Shown here in pieces: positions 49,347 through 58,930 of a stretch of 64,000 nt of DNA. The stretch's first letter is position 1, and each line of letters starts with the position of its first letter. Source of the stretch: Bhargavaea cecembensis. Lineage in GTDB: Bacteria; Bacillota; Bacilli; Bacillales_A; Planococcaceae. The stretch is taken from assembly GCF_001619585.1 (NCBI RefSeq), contig NZ_LQNT01000013.1, positions 1-64,000 on the forward strand, given 5' to 3'. The notes under the pieces are model-generated. The model saw nothing but the letters and a program-made list of their open reading frames with translations, was not told the DNA's origin and ran no database searches. The position numbers were made by a program, and so were the translations under genes.

Positions 49347-52216
49347 TGACCATCACGAAGCTCGTCATCTACGGATTCGGCAAACATGAAAATGTGACGA
49401 TCGATCTTCAGCCCGGCATCAATGTTCTGTACGGGCCGAACGAAGCGGGGAAGACGACGATTCGCCAGTTTATCCTCCACACACTGTTCGGCTTTCCGCA
49501 GCGCGGCAGTTCCCTTCTCCGCTACGAACCGAAGTCGGGCGGCGCTTACGGCGGGCAGGTGCATGTGACCGACAGCGAATTCGGCTCCTGTGTGATTGAG
49601 CGCATCGCCGGACGATCCGCCGGTGAAGTGACCGTTCGCTTTCAGGACGGCAGGGAAGAAGGAGAGGAAGCGCTCGGGCGACTGCTTCGGGGCTATGACC
49701 GGCAGTCGTTTGAATCCGTCTTCTCATTCTCGCTCCTGCAGCTCCAGGAAATCGGCAGAATGAACGAAGAGGAACTCGGTCAGGCACTGATCGCTTCCGG
49801 AACGACCGGAGCGGAGGACCTTGCAGGATTTAGAACCCGGATGGAAAAAGAGATGGACGGGCTGTTCAAGAAGTCCGGACGCGTCCCCGAAATGAACGCC
49901 CTGCTGAATCAGCTGAAAGAGATGGAGGCCGAGATCGGGGAATATCAGAAAAAGTCGGAGGCCTATGCCCCCATGAAAAAGCGCGCAGCGGAAATCGCAC
50001 TGCGATTGGAGGCGATGGCGGAAGAAGAAACGGCACTTACCGCCGATCAGGAGCGGTTGGCCATCCTCAGGCAGGCAGCTCCGCTTGATCTTGAGCGACT
50101 GCAGGCGGAGGAAGAACTGCGGACAATCGGGGATGCCCCGTTTCCTGCGGAGGGGATCCGCCGGTATGAGGCATTGAAGGACCGGAAGATTGCCGCAACT
50201 GCGGCAATCAGGAATCTTCAGGAACGGATTGCCGCTTCCGGCAGAGAGCTGCCGGAAGAGCCGGACATGGAGCGGCTTTCAAGCCTCCTGTCGGTTCTCT
50301 CGGAGGAAGCCGCCTGGCATGAAGCAAGGACGATGGAAACTGGTTCGGAACAGTCGCTGCGGGAGCTCGACGGCATGAAGGGCGGCCTGCTGGCGCGTCT
50401 TGGTCTGGATGACGGGGAAACGGCTATCCATGCGGATGCTTCAATCCGGAAAGAAGAAGAACTTCATAGCCTCTCGGAGGCGCATGACCGGGCGAATCGC
50501 AACCTTGAGCGGCTGGATGATCGGATTGCGGAAAAGGCTGCAGAGGCCGGACGGATTGCCGATGAACGGACCGCGCTTGAGGCATCCGGGCCCGATGACA
50601 CAGAAATTGAGTGGGCATCCAAGTGGCCTTCGCTAAGAAAGCGCCTTGCATCCGCTGAAGCCAAACAAAGCGCAGGAAAGAGCGTCAGCCGGCTGCCGCT
50701 CCTGATTCTCGCAGGCCTTGCCGCATTGATCATCACCATGGCCATCTATTCGGAGAATTTGCTGCTTGCTGCTGCTGGAGTGGCGGCGGGAGCCGCTGCC
50801 GTGTTCATGCTATTGAAGCAGGAAGGCGGCAATGACGCACTGACGGATGACGAGCGCCAGCTTCTCAGCCGTTACGGCGGAAGGGAAGAGGAACTGGACC
50901 GCAGGGCCGAGCAAGTCGGCAGGCACTTCACTGAATTGGACCGGCTCATTGAGGCGGAAGAACGTCTCCGGGGCGAGATGACGGAACTTCGTACTTCAAG
51001 GAAAACAGCCGCTGAGAATCTTGATGATACGGAAAACCGTCTCGGTACGTTCCTTGAAGCGTACGGAATTACCGGGAGGTTGCCTGCCGCAATCGTACCG
51101 GAACTGTTCCGGCTTGTCAGGGATCTGCAGGAAACGATGCGCCGCATCCGTTCGGAAGAAGAAAAGCGTGACCGGGCAATCCGGACGGCCGGTGCCATCC
51201 GGAGCCGGGCATATGAGCTGATCGGGCATCCCGTCCCGGATCCGCAGCTGTTTTCCGCGCTTAAAGAAGCGGAAAGGAATTTGTTGCGGGCTGCCGAGAA
51301 GAGGGAGCAGCTGCTTGAAGATCAAAAGAAACTGGAAGCGGAACTGTTAGAAGCGGAAAGCCTCAGGGAAGCCCTCGAATCCGAAATCGCAACGTTGTAT
51401 GACGCTGCGGAAGCAGACGGAGAACAGAAGTTTTACGAGGCAGCGGAGCAGGCTGCTAGGAAAGCGGAACTCAGGGAATCACTCGGCCGTATCGGTGAAC
51501 AGTTAAAGCAGATTGGTGCGCCGGGTGCCGCAGACATTCCGGACATGGAGGATATCAGCCGGAGAATCGAAAAAAACCGCGAATCCCTGCAGACGCTGGC
51601 GGATGAGCGAAGCAGCCTGCTTAAAGAACAGGCTGAACTAAAGGCCCGGATGGGTCATCTTGTTGCTGATTCCGCATATGATGCCCTGTTGCAGGAATTC
51701 GAGCAGAAGAAGGCAGCTTTCCGGGAGCTTGCAATGGCATGGGCCGCCCGGAAAGCTGCCGTCTCGGCGATCGACGGAGCAACGGGCCGCCTCAAGGAAC
51801 AGAAGCTTCCGGATGTCATTCACCGGGCTTCCGGCTGGTTCCGGGATCTCACCAGCGGCGCCCATTCGGCCCTGCTTCTGACTTCCGACGGGCGGATCGA
51901 GGCGGAAGGGGCGAATGGCATGCGATTTGGTCTGCATGAGCTGAGCCAGGCGACGAAGGAACAGGCTTATATCTCCATGAGGCTGTCCCTGGCGGCTTCT
52001 CTTCCGGATTCGGCCCCTTTCCCGATCATCATGGATGATCCGTTTGTCCACTTCGACCGGGTTCGGCTGGCCAATATGATAAACTTATTGGAAGAATTGA
52101 AGATTCATCACCAGTTCCTGTACTTCACCTGCCACAGGGAGATGGCCGGCGCCTTCAGCGAGGCTGCTGTCATTAATGTGGCCGGAGCCGGGAGCGAAAG
52201 GGGAGTGCTGAGATGA
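49343..52216 (+). CDS. yhaN: SMC-like ATPase YhaN (SbcE)
   Basis: A 957-residue Rad50/SbcC-like ATPase. The N-terminal half of the ATPase has Walker [10 protein letters not shown] and the C-terminal half has Walker [12 protein letters not shown] preceded by the signature-like [15 protein letters not shown]. The middle is long coiled coil, interrupted near residues 450-490 by a hydrophobic segment ([17 protein letters not shown]) that would cross or touch the membrane. It partners YhaO. In B. subtilis the pair contributes to DNA repair. Overlaps yhaO and yhaM by four bases each. Confidence 0.92.
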   Translation: MMTITKLVIYGFGKHENVTIDLQPGINVLYGPNEAGKTTIRQFILHTLFGFPQRGSSLLRYEPKSGGAYGGQVHVTDSEFGSCVIERIAGRSAGEVTVRFQDGREEGEEALGRLLRGYDRQSFESVFSFSLLQLQEIGRMNEEELGQALIASGTTGAEDLAGFRTRMEKEMDGLFKKSGRVPEMNALLNQLKEMEAEIGEYQKKSEAYAPMKKRAAEIALRLEAMAEEETALTADQERLAILRQAAPLDLERLQAEEELRTIGDAPFPAEGIRRYEALKDRKIAATAAIRNLQERIAASGRELPEEPDMERLSSLLSVLSEEAAWHEARTMETGSEQSLRELDGMKGGLLARLGLDDGETAIHADASIRKEEELHSLSEAHDRANRNLERLDDRIAEKAAEAGRIADERTALEASGPDDTEIEWASKWPSLRKRLASAEAKQSAGKSVSRLPLLILAGLAALIITMAIYSENLLLAAAGVAAGAAAVFMLLKQEGGNDALTDDERQLLSRYGGREEELDRRAEQVGRHFTELDRLIEAEERLRGEMTELRTSRKTAAENLDDTENRLGTFLEAYGITGRLPAAIVPELFRLVRDLQETMRRIRSEEEKRDRAIRTAGAIRSRAYELIGHPVPDPQLFSALKEAERNLLRAAEKREQLLEDQKKLEAELLEAESLREALESEIATLYDAAEADGEQKFYEAAEQAARKAELRESLGRIGEQLKQIGAPGAADIPDMEDISRRIEKNRESLQTLADERSSLLKEQAELKARMGHLVADSAYDALLQEFEQKKAAFRELAMAWAARKAAVSAIDGATGRLKEQKLPDVIHRASGWFRDLTSGAHSALLLTSDGRIEAEGANGMRFGLHELSQATKEQAYISMRLSLAASLPDSAPFPIIMDDPFVHFDRVRLANMINLLEELKIHHQFLYFTCHREMAGAFSEAAVINVAGAGSERGVLR

Positions 52217-53172
52217 AAGGTATCGGAACCGAAATGAATGGAATCGGGACCTATAAAACAGGCGAGCGGGTCGATCTGTTCATGCTCATCAAGCAGGCGA
52301 CCAAGGGAATGACGACGACGGGAAGCCCGTTCATGACGCTGATTCTGCAGGACAAGACGGGCGATATCGAAGCGAAGTTGTGGGATGCGAAAGATGAGCA
52401 CGAAAAGATGTTCCAGCCGGCATCGATTGTCCGGGTCGGCGGGGATGTCCATGAGTACCGGGGCAGAAATCAGCTCCGCATCAAGAGCATCCGTCCTGCC
52501 AAGCCGGATGAGCCGATCCAAATTTCCGACCTCGTACCGAGTGCGGAAAAATCAAAAGAGGAACTTTACGAAGAACTGTCGCCGTATATCTTTGAGATCA
52601 CCAATCCGAACATTCAGCGCATCACTCGATACTTGCTTAAGCAGCACCGGGACGCGTTCCTCGTTTATCCGGCGGCGACCAAGAACCACCATGACTACGT
52701 GTCGGGCCTGCTCGACCATGTGGTGTCGATGCTGCGCCTCGGCAAGGCGATCGCCGAGCTGTATCCTTCTCTCAACAAGGACCTTCTGTATGCCGGGATC
52801 ATTCTTCACGATGTCGGCAAGGTAGTGGAACTGTCCGGTCCGGTCGGCACTGTCTATACGCCAACGGGCAATCTCCTCGGCCACATCACGATCATGGTCA
52901 ACGAAATTGCCATGGCAGCCAAAGAGCTGGGCATTGAAGGGGAAGAAGTTGTGCTTCTGCAGCATATGGTCCTGAGCCATCACGGCAAGGAAGAGTGGGG
53001 CAGCCCGAAGCGCCCGATGCTGAAGGAAGCGGAAATTCTCCACTATATCGACAACATCGATGCGAAGATGAATATGCTCAACCGCGCATTGTCGAAAGCA
53101 GAGCCCGGGGAATTCACGGAGCGTCTCTTCCCGCTGGAAAACCGGCAGTTCTATAAACCGACGTTTGAATGA
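52213..53172 (+). CDS. yhaM: 3'-5' exoribonuclease YhaM
   Basis: A 319-residue nuclease of Gram-positive bacteria that degrades RNA and ssDNA from the 3' end with metal help. An N-terminal OB fold (about 10-110) precedes the HD domain: [21 protein letters not shown] with the HD pair, and [13 protein letters not shown] at 52213 overlaps the yhaN stop; the in-frame ATG at 52234 would give a protein closer to the usual family length. Last gene of yhaONM, followed by a terminator. Confidence 0.93.
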   Translation: MKGIGTEMNGIGTYKTGERVDLFMLIKQATKGMTTTGSPFMTLILQDKTGDIEAKLWDAKDEHEKMFQPASIVRVGGDVHEYRGRNQLRIKSIRPAKPDEPIQISDLVPSAEKSKEELYEELSPYIFEITNPNIQRITRYLLKQHRDAFLVYPAATKNHHDYVSGLLDHVVSMLRLGKAIAELYPSLNKDLLYAGIILHDVGKVVELSGPVGTVYTPTGNLLGHITIMVNEIAMAAKELGIEGEEVVLLQHMVLSHHGKEEWGSPKRPMLKEAEILHYIDNIDAKMNMLNRALSKAEPGEFTERLFPLENRQFYKPTFE

Positions 53173-53190
53173 CGAGTACGTCACCATGTC

Positions 53191-53224
53191 AAAAGGGCCT
53201 GACTCCCATGAGTCAGGCCCTTTT
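53191..53224. terminator. Bidirectional terminator between yhaM and the cupin gene
   Basis: AAAAGGGCCTGACT/AGTCAGGCCCTTTT perfect 14-bp stem with T on both flanks. Confidence 0.92.
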
Positions 53225-53251
53225 GGTATGTCAGAATGCTACAGACTTGAG

Positions 53252-54055
53252 TCATTCCTGCATATTTTTGCTTTGCTGAAGAAGTTTGGAGACCCCTGTC
53301 CGTTCCCATTCCTCCACGGTCTGGTATGCTTCCTCCGGGGAATAACCTTTACCTACAAGAACCCCCATGAGAATGAATTCCTGGAGAATATGGGTTGAGT
53401 TGATGCCCCTTCGGACATCATTCAGCCCTTCATTCACTAAATACTCCGTGTGTCTGATCCATTCATCAGGTGTCTTGCCGTCAATCTTCATCTCACTTCC
53501 TGTGCTTTGGCGGCCTGGTTGTTCACCGGCCATCGCATCTGCTTTCGTGGGATGAACGGTATTAAACGGGTGGTGTGGAGGTGCGTAAATGGAATAAAGT
53601 TTTAGCGGGATATTGCCGGTGTTGGTCAAGTTGTGCCAAGTGCCGGCAGGAACCATGATTGCTGAATCATCATAGACATTTCTTACAAAGTCCAAACGGT
53701 CTTTCCTTTTGCCCATCTGGACGACTCCCTGTCCCTGTTCGATCCGCAGAAACTGATCATCGGCAGGATGAATTTCTAATCCGATATCCTCACCGGGATT
53801 CAAAGACATTAAAGTAACCTGCAAATGACGTCCGGTCCACAGGGTAGTCCGGTAATTCCGATTGAGTTTGGATGCCATATTGATATTGATGACGAATGGG
53901 TCAGGTCCATAATCCCTTAACCTGACTTGAGGATTCTCATAATTTACCGGGTAGGAAGCAGGGGGATAGGGATAAAGCGACCCGGCAGGATTTTGATGAG
54001 CCATATATCCATAGTAGGGGTTTGGATGAAGATACCCATAAGGCTGTTGATACAT
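53252..54055 (-). CDS. Cupin-domain protein with a Tyr/Pro-rich N-terminus
   Basis: A 267-residue protein. Residues 1-45 are low-complexity and rich in Tyr, Pro and Asn (YQQPYGYLHPNPYYGYM), typical of coat or surface-layer proteins. Residues about 70-170 form a cupin barrel with motif 1 around EIHPADDQFLRIEQGQG and motif 2 VPAGTWHNLTNTG. A C-terminal helical domain (about 205-267) follows. It is more AT-rich than the surrounding genes and lies downstream of two CotF-like genes, suggesting a sporulation or surface role, though this is inference. AAAGGAATG precedes the ATG. Confidence 0.75.
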   Translation of the reverse strand: MYQQPYGYLHPNPYYGYMAHQNPAGSLYPYPPASYPVNYENPQVRLRDYGPDPFVININMASKLNRNYRTTLWTGRHLQVTLMSLNPGEDIGLEIHPADDQFLRIEQGQGVVQMGKRKDRLDFVRNVYDDSAIMVPAGTWHNLTNTGNIPLKLYSIYAPPHHPFNTVHPTKADAMAGEQPGRQSTGSEMKIDGKTPDEWIRHTEYLVNEGLNDVRRGINSTHILQEFILMGVLVGKGYSPEEAYQTVEEWERTGVSKLLQQSKNMQE

Positions 54056-54122
54056 TTTTTCATTCCTTTCAAACAGACTTGGGTATCATCATATGCCCAA
54101 GTATCGAAATTGTGCCGAACGC

Positions 54123-54148
54123 AAAAAAGCCGAACAGAAAGCCCGGCT
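54123..54148 (-). terminator. Possible terminator within the coat-like cluster
   Basis: Minus strand AGCCG/CGGCT stem with a loop of about ten bases, then TTTTTT, after the CotF-like gene. Confidence 0.6.
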
Positions 54149-54158
54149 CTAGGTAAAG

Positions 54159-54422
54159 TCAATTTTGCTGCTGTTCAGCCATCAATTGGGTCCGCAACTG
54201 CTGAATCACTTCTTTTGAGGCGGGTGCAGCGGGTTTGTAATGCCCTTTCTGAAGGGCGTAGCTGTAGAGTGTCCGCTGACGCGACTCGTCCTGGTTTCTC
54301 AATTGGATCAAAGTCTGCCTGAGTTCTGAGTTGTTTGTCTGTGCAATGATGTTGGCATAGCCGGTCAGGCCTGCATTTAAGCCGGCCAGATAGTCATTAA
54401 CCATTTCTTTATCCTGGAACAT
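54159..54422 (-). CDS. CotF-like spore coat protein, 87 aa
   Basis: An 87-residue helical protein resembling the CotF-family coat proteins: VNDYLAGLNAGLTGYANIIA, then NSELRQTLIQLRNQDESRQR, with a Gln-rich end. AGGATATTC precedes the ATG. A second short coat-like gene lies 11 bases upstream. These proteins also occur in some Planococcaceae with weak or no sporulation, so the role is uncertain. Confidence 0.75.
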   Translation of the reverse strand: MFQDKEMVNDYLAGLNAGLTGYANIIAQTNNSELRQTLIQLRNQDESRQRTLYSYALQKGHYKPAAPASKEVIQQLRTQLMAEQQQN

Positions 54423-54433
54423 GAATATCCTCC

Positions 54434-54622
54434 TTAATTCAAATAGGACAAGAGCTCCTGTTGCGCTTGCTTGGCGGCTTGGGCGTCCCGCTCGAAAATG
54501 GTTCTGAGTTCAGGATCTGAGCAGCGCTGAGCATAATCCTCCAACTTCTTTGAGACGTTGCCATGACCGCCGATCAGACTCCGCAGATGCTCGACCTCGA
54601 GTTCAGTTAGATCGTTGTTCAT
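54434..54622 (-). CDS. Small CotF-like protein, 62 aa
   Basis: A 62-residue all-helical protein with the same helix grammar as its neighbour (LTELEVEHLRSLIGGHGNVS, then CSDPELRTIFERDAQAA), likely a short CotF paralogue. A good AAGGAGG lies eight bases before the ATG. First gene of the coat-like cluster on the minus strand. Confidence 0.7.
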   Translation of the reverse strand: MNNDLTELEVEHLRSLIGGHGNVSKKLEDYAQRCSDPELRTIFERDAQAAKQAQQELLSYLN

Positions 54623-54697
54623 TTCGCACCTCCTTTTCCATTAAATATCCCCGTTCATCCAAATATTCATACTGTACACTGCGCCAATACACCCAAA

Positions 54698-54728
54698 CCA
54701 AAAATGCCCCGGACATATTTGTCCGGGA
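54698..54728 (-). terminator. Terminator of the GNAT gene at 54742
   Basis: Minus strand GTCCCGGACA/TGTCCGGGGC stem with AATA loop and a following ATTTTT. Confidence 0.85.
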
Positions 54729-54741
54729 CGGAAGGTGTTCA

Positions 54742-55218
54742 TCAAAGAGGTCGCATCATCCGCACACTGTTCAGAGTGTGTCCGCCGAAGTCTTCTTCAA
54801 ATTCTTCGACGGAGCTGAAGCCGCGGGATTCATAGAACTGTCTGCCGTTCTCATTGTCCCGTTCGACTGTAATGTACAGACGCCCGGCATCCGACAGATC
54901 GCCGATGCCTCTCTCCAATAGGGCGGTTCCGAGTCCCTGGCCCTGATAGAAAGGAAGAAGATAGATGGCCGAGAGCTCGGCATCCCCGGTTTGCGGCAGT
55001 CTGAAGAAGTTGGCGAAGCCGACAACGGAGCCCTCATGTTCGGCTACGTAGAGGATGGACTGCTCGAGCCGTCTCTGCAGCGATGCGGGGCTATAAGCGG
55101 CCGCGAGAAAACATTCCCGGATCTCCCGGGGGATGATTCCTTCGTACGTGTCATGCCAGCTTTCTGCGGCAACCTGACGGACCGCGGGAATATCATTTTC
55201 TTCCATCTTGCGGATCAT
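54742..55218 (-). CDS. GNAT-family N-acetyltransferase
   Basis: A 158-residue acetyltransferase. The acetyl-CoA loop is LLPFYQGQGLGTALLER, and ITVERDNENGRQFYESRGF is the C-terminal strand-helix motif. Substrate unknown. GGGAGGG precedes the ATG. Single-gene unit. Confidence 0.88.
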   Translation of the reverse strand: MIRKMEENDIPAVRQVAAESWHDTYEGIIPREIRECFLAAAYSPASLQRRLEQSILYVAEHEGSVVGFANFFRLPQTGDAELSAIYLLPFYQGQGLGTALLERGIGDLSDAGRLYITVERDNENGRQFYESRGFSSVEEFEEDFGGHTLNSVRMMRPL

Positions 55219-55280
55219 CGCTTTCCCTCCCCGGATTAATTTTATTCATTATACAGAATTCATCCCGGTATGGATACCGC

Positions 55281-55311
55281 AAAAAACGGCACCCGTTCGG
55301 GGTGCCGTTTT
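55281..55311 (-). terminator. Terminator of prsA
   Basis: Minus strand AAAACGGCACCC/GGGTGCCGTTTT stem followed by six T. Confidence 0.92.
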
Positions 55312-55326
55312 CGATGCAGTTCATTC

Positions 55327-56241
55327 TTATTTCTCGGAATCCGCCTTTTCTTCAGGCTGTGCAGCTGAACCTTTGAACTGGTCAAGCGCGCCTTCCAGGT
55401 CTTCATCCTTGATGTCGATGTCCGCGTCTTCAAGCATCTTGGACAGCTTTTCCATCATGGCATTAGGGTCAGCCTTTTTCTGAATCAGCTCGTCCTTGAT
55501 TTCCGCGCGGCGCTCATCGGTGATGTCTTCTTTCTTCTCGGCACCTTCTGCTTCGCGTGTATCCGTCACTTGGATGATGTGGTAGCCGAAGTCAGTCTTG
55601 ACCGGGTCGCTGATCTGGTCCACTTCAAGGCTGTATGCTGCGTCAGTGAAGTCGGCGACCATCTTGTCAGGACCAAACCAGCCAAGCTCACCGCCGGATT
55701 CCTGTGCAGCCGGCTCAGTGGAGTATTCCTTCGCAAGCTCTGCAAAGTCTCCGCCCTCATCAAGCTTGGTCTTTACTTCTTTTGCCGTTTCTTCGTCGTC
55801 GACGAGGATGTGGCGGGCATTCAGCTCGGTGCCCATGCGGTCGATGTACTGGTCGACTTCTTCGTCGGTTACTTCAACATCCTCAGTCAGGGCTTTTTCC
55901 TGGAGAAGGTTGAGCTTAATCATGTCTTTGTAGCTTTCTTCCGTATACCCTTGCTGGGCGAGGAAGGAATCAAAGCCTTCACCGGCCTGTTCTTTCATGT
56001 CGTTATATTGCTTGTCGACCTCTTTCTGATCGACATCGTATTTGTCGTCGAGTACTTTTTCGATGACCATCAGCTGGAGCGCCTGCTCGCCGACTGTTGT
56101 CTTCATTTCCTCATACAGATCCTGTTGAGTGATGTCGCCCACCTTGGACGAGACGATCACGTCTTCTCCTGCATTGTTGCTGCAGGCGGAGAGGGCAAGC
56201 ACCGAAGCGGCGACAGTTGCCGCGATTACAGATTTCTTCAT
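55327..56241 (-). CDS. prsA: PrsA foldase lipoprotein (parvulin-type PPIase)
   Basis: A 304-residue extracytoplasmic lipoprotein that folds secreted proteins. Signal peptide II with lipobox LSAC (C20); N-terminal SurA-like helical domain; parvulin domain from about residue 145 ([15 protein letters not shown]) to about 240 (GYHIIQVTD); charged C-terminal helix. AAGGGGAG precedes the ATG at 56241; a longer frame has no site. In B. subtilis prsA lies near hpr and yha genes, as here. Confidence 0.95.
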   Translation of the reverse strand: MKKSVIAATVAASVLALSACSNNAGEDVIVSSKVGDITQQDLYEEMKTTVGEQALQLMVIEKVLDDKYDVDQKEVDKQYNDMKEQAGEGFDSFLAQQGYTEESYKDMIKLNLLQEKALTEDVEVTDEEVDQYIDRMGTELNARHILVDDEETAKEVKTKLDEGGDFAELAKEYSTEPAAQESGGELGWFGPDKMVADFTDAAYSLEVDQISDPVKTDFGYHIIQVTDTREAEGAEKKEDITDERRAEIKDELIQKKADPNAMMEKLSKMLEDADIDIKDEDLEGALDQFKGSAAQPEEKADSEK

Positions 56242-56276
56242 AATTAACTCCCCTTCTGATTGTGTAAACAAAAGTA

Positions 56277-56305
56277 AATATATCATAAAAACGACCTGGC
56301 TACAA
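56277..56305 (-). promoter_or_regulatory. Promoter of prsA
   Basis: Minus strand TTGTAG (56305-56300), 17-base spacer, TATATT (56282-56277). Confidence 0.65.
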
Positions 56306-56378
56306 AAAGGTTCCCGGCAAAAGCCCACAGACCCCTTCCTCCCGCGCATACGATACGGGAGAGAAGGGAGGTGATCAC

Positions 56379-56471
56379 ATGAGCGGAGGTTTCAACTACG
56401 GCGGCGGCTTCGCCTTGATCGTCGTCCTTTTCATCCTGCTGATCATCGTCGGGGCAGCGTACGTCTACTGA
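56379..56471 (+). CDS. YjcZ-family small membrane protein, 30 aa
   Basis: A 30-residue protein of the YjcZ family: Gly-rich N-terminus [10 protein letters not shown], then one hydrophobic helix [17 protein letters not shown] ending YVY. Excellent GGGAGGTGATCAC ribosome binding site before the ATG. Members are often called sporulation proteins; here it only shows that the organism carries this Bacillales family. Confidence 0.85.
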   Translation: MSGGFNYGGGFALIVVLFILLIIVGAAYVY

Positions 56472-56613
56472 TGAATGAGGGCCGGCCGGCATGATCCCCC
56501 TTCGGCCGCGCCGCCTGCATAACAGCAGTGAAGGAAAAGGACCGGTATGGCCGGCGGATTGTCAGGTGTACGAAAAGATGCCGGCATGAAATACCGTCCT
56601 ACCGTCGAATGAA

Positions 56614-56658
56614 AAACGTCCATCCCCCGGATACCGGGCGGATGGACGTTTATTATTT
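56614..56658. terminator. Terminator between the YjcZ-like and 62-aa membrane protein genes
   Basis: AAACGTCCATCC/GGATGGACGTTT stem with TTATTATTT on the plus side. The bases 56472-56613 before it contain only small GC-rich hairpins. Confidence 0.75.
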
Positions 56659-56666
56659 ATAAATAT

Positions 56667-56855
56667 TCAGGAGATGGCAGTCATGATCTCGACAAAGAAC
56701 GAGATAATTAAAATAGTGATGAGGATGTTAACCGTCTGATAAATTTTCGGTTGCTTTTCCTCGGGGATTTCCCTGACTTCACAGAGGGCATAGGTCATCT
56801 TGTTGATCTGGAAAAGATAGAAGATCGAAAACAGCACAGTGACAAGAATGATCAT
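56667..56855 (-). CDS. Small membrane protein, 62 aa
   Basis: A 62-residue protein with an N-terminal helix (IILVTVLFSIFYLF) and a C-terminal helix (TVNILITILIISFFVEIM) joined by a charged loop with one Cys (YALCEVREIPEEK). AAGGGGG lies seven bases before the ATG. No family recognised. Confidence 0.65.
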   Translation of the reverse strand: MIILVTVLFSIFYLFQINKMTYALCEVREIPEEKQPKIYQTVNILITILIISFFVEIMTAIS

Positions 56856-56921
56856 TCCATTTCCCCCTTTCTACACGACTATTGACTTAGCATACCAGAA
56901 GAACGGTTAAAAGAAAACCGC

Positions 56922-57464
56922 TCAATCTGGCAGAGGAACCAGAATTTCGTAACCATTGTCGGTCTCCTCGATGTAGCAGGCTTTCGGAGATCGCGACAGA
57001 TTCTTGAAGTAAACGAAGTCGATCAGGCAAATGCCGCAGTGGTAGGCGAGCAGTGCCGTAAAGTAATGCGAAAACGCCGGCAGCAGGACCCCACCCGTGA
57101 TAAAAAGCGGGTTGAGGAAGAAAAACGGTGCCACGAGAGAGACGGCAAACCGCTTTTTCGGGATCGGCTCGCAGATGCGCAGCAGGAAGAGCGGGAAAAA
57201 CGTCCAGTCCCGGTTGATGACAAGCGTGATCCGCTTGCGGTATTTCCACAGGACTGCAAAGTGAATCGCTTTGTGTACAGGATAAAGCAGAATCACCGCG
57301 GCGAGGAATACGGCGAAAAACGCATCGGATTGGCCGGTTTCCCGTGTCAGTTCAAAACCGATATATGAAATGATGAAGACGGCAATCATCAGGATGGAAG
57401 AAAGCAGGAACAGTCGGCTGAGCCCGTAGTGCTTCTTCACGTTGATGGTCTTCCAGCATCGCAT
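56922..57464 (-). CDS. DUF3267 family putative zincin membrane metalloprotease
   Basis: A 180-residue protein with about four membrane helices and a HKAIH motif (HExxH-like, V-H-K-A-I-H) that marks the DUF3267 zincin family. The central segment RFAVSLVAPFFFLNPLF is typical. Role unknown. Start at 57464 is chosen because AAGGAG lies nine bases upstream; ATGs at 57473 and 57506 fit it less well. Confidence 0.75.
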   Translation of the reverse strand: MRCWKTINVKKHYGLSRLFLLSSILMIAVFIISYIGFELTRETGQSDAFFAVFLAAVILLYPVHKAIHFAVLWKYRKRITLVINRDWTFFPLFLLRICEPIPKKRFAVSLVAPFFFLNPLFITGGVLLPAFSHYFTALLAYHCGICLIDFVYFKNLSRSPKACYIEETDNGYEILVPLPD

Positions 57465-57558
57465 CAGCTGCATCTCCTTAAATGGATTCCAAAATGGACG
57501 ATACATACCGTACTGCGATTTGCGATAAAAATCAACCGTTTTATATGAAAAAATAAGT

Positions 57559-58173
57559 TTAGGATACTTCGTCTTTTTCCTTTACAGCAGAATCCTCAGA
57601 TTCGACGGAGGAGTCATGGCGTTCGTCAACTGCGGCAGCGTGCGTTTCATTACCATAAAGCTGCTCCATGTTCCTGAATCCCTGTTCGAAAATATCCATG
57701 AAGTCGTCTCCGTATATGTTGCGGATGACCGCCATCAGTTCGATGAATTCGGGGAAGCGCCCGTATAGCTGGCGTACGGGAAGTGAACCTTCCAAAACAG
57801 AATGTTCCGTGTCGAAGTAATGATTGTTGATCTCAAGCAGAAGAACGTGGCCCTGCTCGGTCACTTCGACATATGTACTGCGTTTGTCATCCTCGCGCTT
57901 GGAGAAAGACAGAAATCCGCGTTCCTCCAATTTCTTGGAGAAGTTGAATGCAGTTGAAACATGCATGACACCGAACTTCGCCACCTCGGAAATCGTTGCG
58001 CCTTTCAGATGCGCTGCAATCCAGAGGATATGGTGTTCGTTTATGTTCAGGCCGAATGGCTTGATCCACTGCTGCCAGTCTTTTTCGACGGCTTTCCACA
58101 GCGCCTTTGAAAGCTGGGCCATCCGCTGGCTGTACAGCATGGCTTCAGGCAGGGTATAGGATTGTTCCGCCAA
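57559..58173 (-). CDS. hpr: Hpr/ScoC, MarR-family transition-state regulator
   Basis: A 204-residue winged-helix regulator closely matching Hpr of B. subtilis (203 residues), which represses extracellular protease, oligopeptide permease and sporulation genes. The segment [20 protein letters not shown] and the DNA-binding [20 protein letters not shown] are diagnostic. Start codon TTG at 58173 after AAGGTGAG; the ATG at 58257 has no site. Upstream, AATAGTATA (near 58210) matches the known Hpr site RATANTATY at eight of nine positions, so self-control is possible. Confidence 0.93.
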   Translation of the reverse strand: MAEQSYTLPEAMLYSQRMAQLSKALWKAVEKDWQQWIKPFGLNINEHHILWIAAHLKGATISEVAKFGVMHVSTAFNFSKKLEERGFLSFSKREDDKRSTYVEVTEQGHVLLLEINNHYFDTEHSVLEGSLPVRQLYGRFPEFIELMAVIRNIYGDDFMDIFEQGFRNMEQLYGNETHAAAVDERHDSSVESEDSAVKEKDEVS

Positions 58174-58250
58174 ATTCTCACCTTCTTTCTCAATGTTCGG
58201 ATAGTTTAAGAATAGTATATCAATAAAGTAGGTCGGAAAGAAGGGGTTCT

Positions 58251-58264
58251 GTAACAATTGTCAC
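58251..58264. promoter_or_regulatory. Palindrome upstream of hpr
   Basis: GTAACAATTGTCAC, an inverted repeat with one mismatch per arm. Its protein is unknown; it lies 78 bases before the hpr start. Confidence 0.3.
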
Positions 58265-58333
58265 ATTTTATCTTTTCATGGGGAAAACGGTCGGTTGCAC
58301 CGGGGAAGAACAGGGGGGAATAAAAATAGAGAA

Positions 58334-58367
58334 GGACTCCAGCCGTTCTTGCCGGCTTTTGGAGTCC
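58334..58367 (-). terminator. Possible terminator downstream of yhaH
   Basis: GGACTCCA/TGGAGTCC with an inner GCCG/CGGC stem; the minus-strand tail TTCTCTATTTTT is only moderately T-rich. Confidence 0.5.
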
Positions 58368-58437
58368 CAGGTCCCGGATGAATCGCCGGGTGAGTGTAAT
58401 TAATCTGAAGAGGGCCATAACCGGCAGACGCGGTGCC

Positions 58438-58800
58438 TTACTTCTTGATCGATCCGACCGCCTGTTCAAGCTCGGCAATGGAAGTCTGAATCTGCTGGAC
58501 GCGCTTCTGGATTCTCTCACGGTTCAGCTCAGTATCGCGGTTCCAGACGTCCACTGACGTTTTCAGCTCGTCTGCGGCCTCTGGGAGGCGGGTTTTCGCT
58601 TCGTTGACCAAGTGTTTGACCGAAGCTTTCAGATCATTCGTTTTTGCTTTTACATCTTCAATTTTAGGTTTCAGGTTGTCGGACGAACTCTTGACGGAAT
58701 AGCGCAGCTCTTTGCCTGACTGAGGGGCACTCAGCAGGACTGCTGCGGCGCTGCCCGCTGCACCGAGTACAAGTCCGAGGAAAAATGATGATGCCTTCAT
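58438..58800 (-). CDS. yhaH: YtxH-domain protein YhaH
   Basis: A 120-residue protein with an N-terminal hydrophobic helix (FFLGLVLGAAGSAAAVLLSA) and a long coiled-coil tail, the YtxH/YhaH layout (GKELRYSVKSSSDNLK). Members are general-stress-linked in Bacillus; function is unknown. AGGGAGAG precedes the ATG. The hpr-yhaH-trpP-hit-ecsAB order is conserved with B. subtilis. Confidence 0.88.
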   Translation of the reverse strand: MKASSFFLGLVLGAAGSAAAVLLSAPQSGKELRYSVKSSSDNLKPKIEDVKAKTNDLKASVKHLVNEAKTRLPEAADELKTSVDVWNRDTELNRERIQKRVQQIQTSIAELEQAVGSIKK

Positions 58801-58930
58801 GAGGGCACTCTCCCTTCTCTATATCGTTCAATATTCCTTTCCGCCTCTTTATTAAAACATGCGGGGAGAGGGGGAGACAACAGACGAACACCCCGGCCGC
58901 TTCCGGGTCGGGGTGTTTGCCTGTGTCCGA

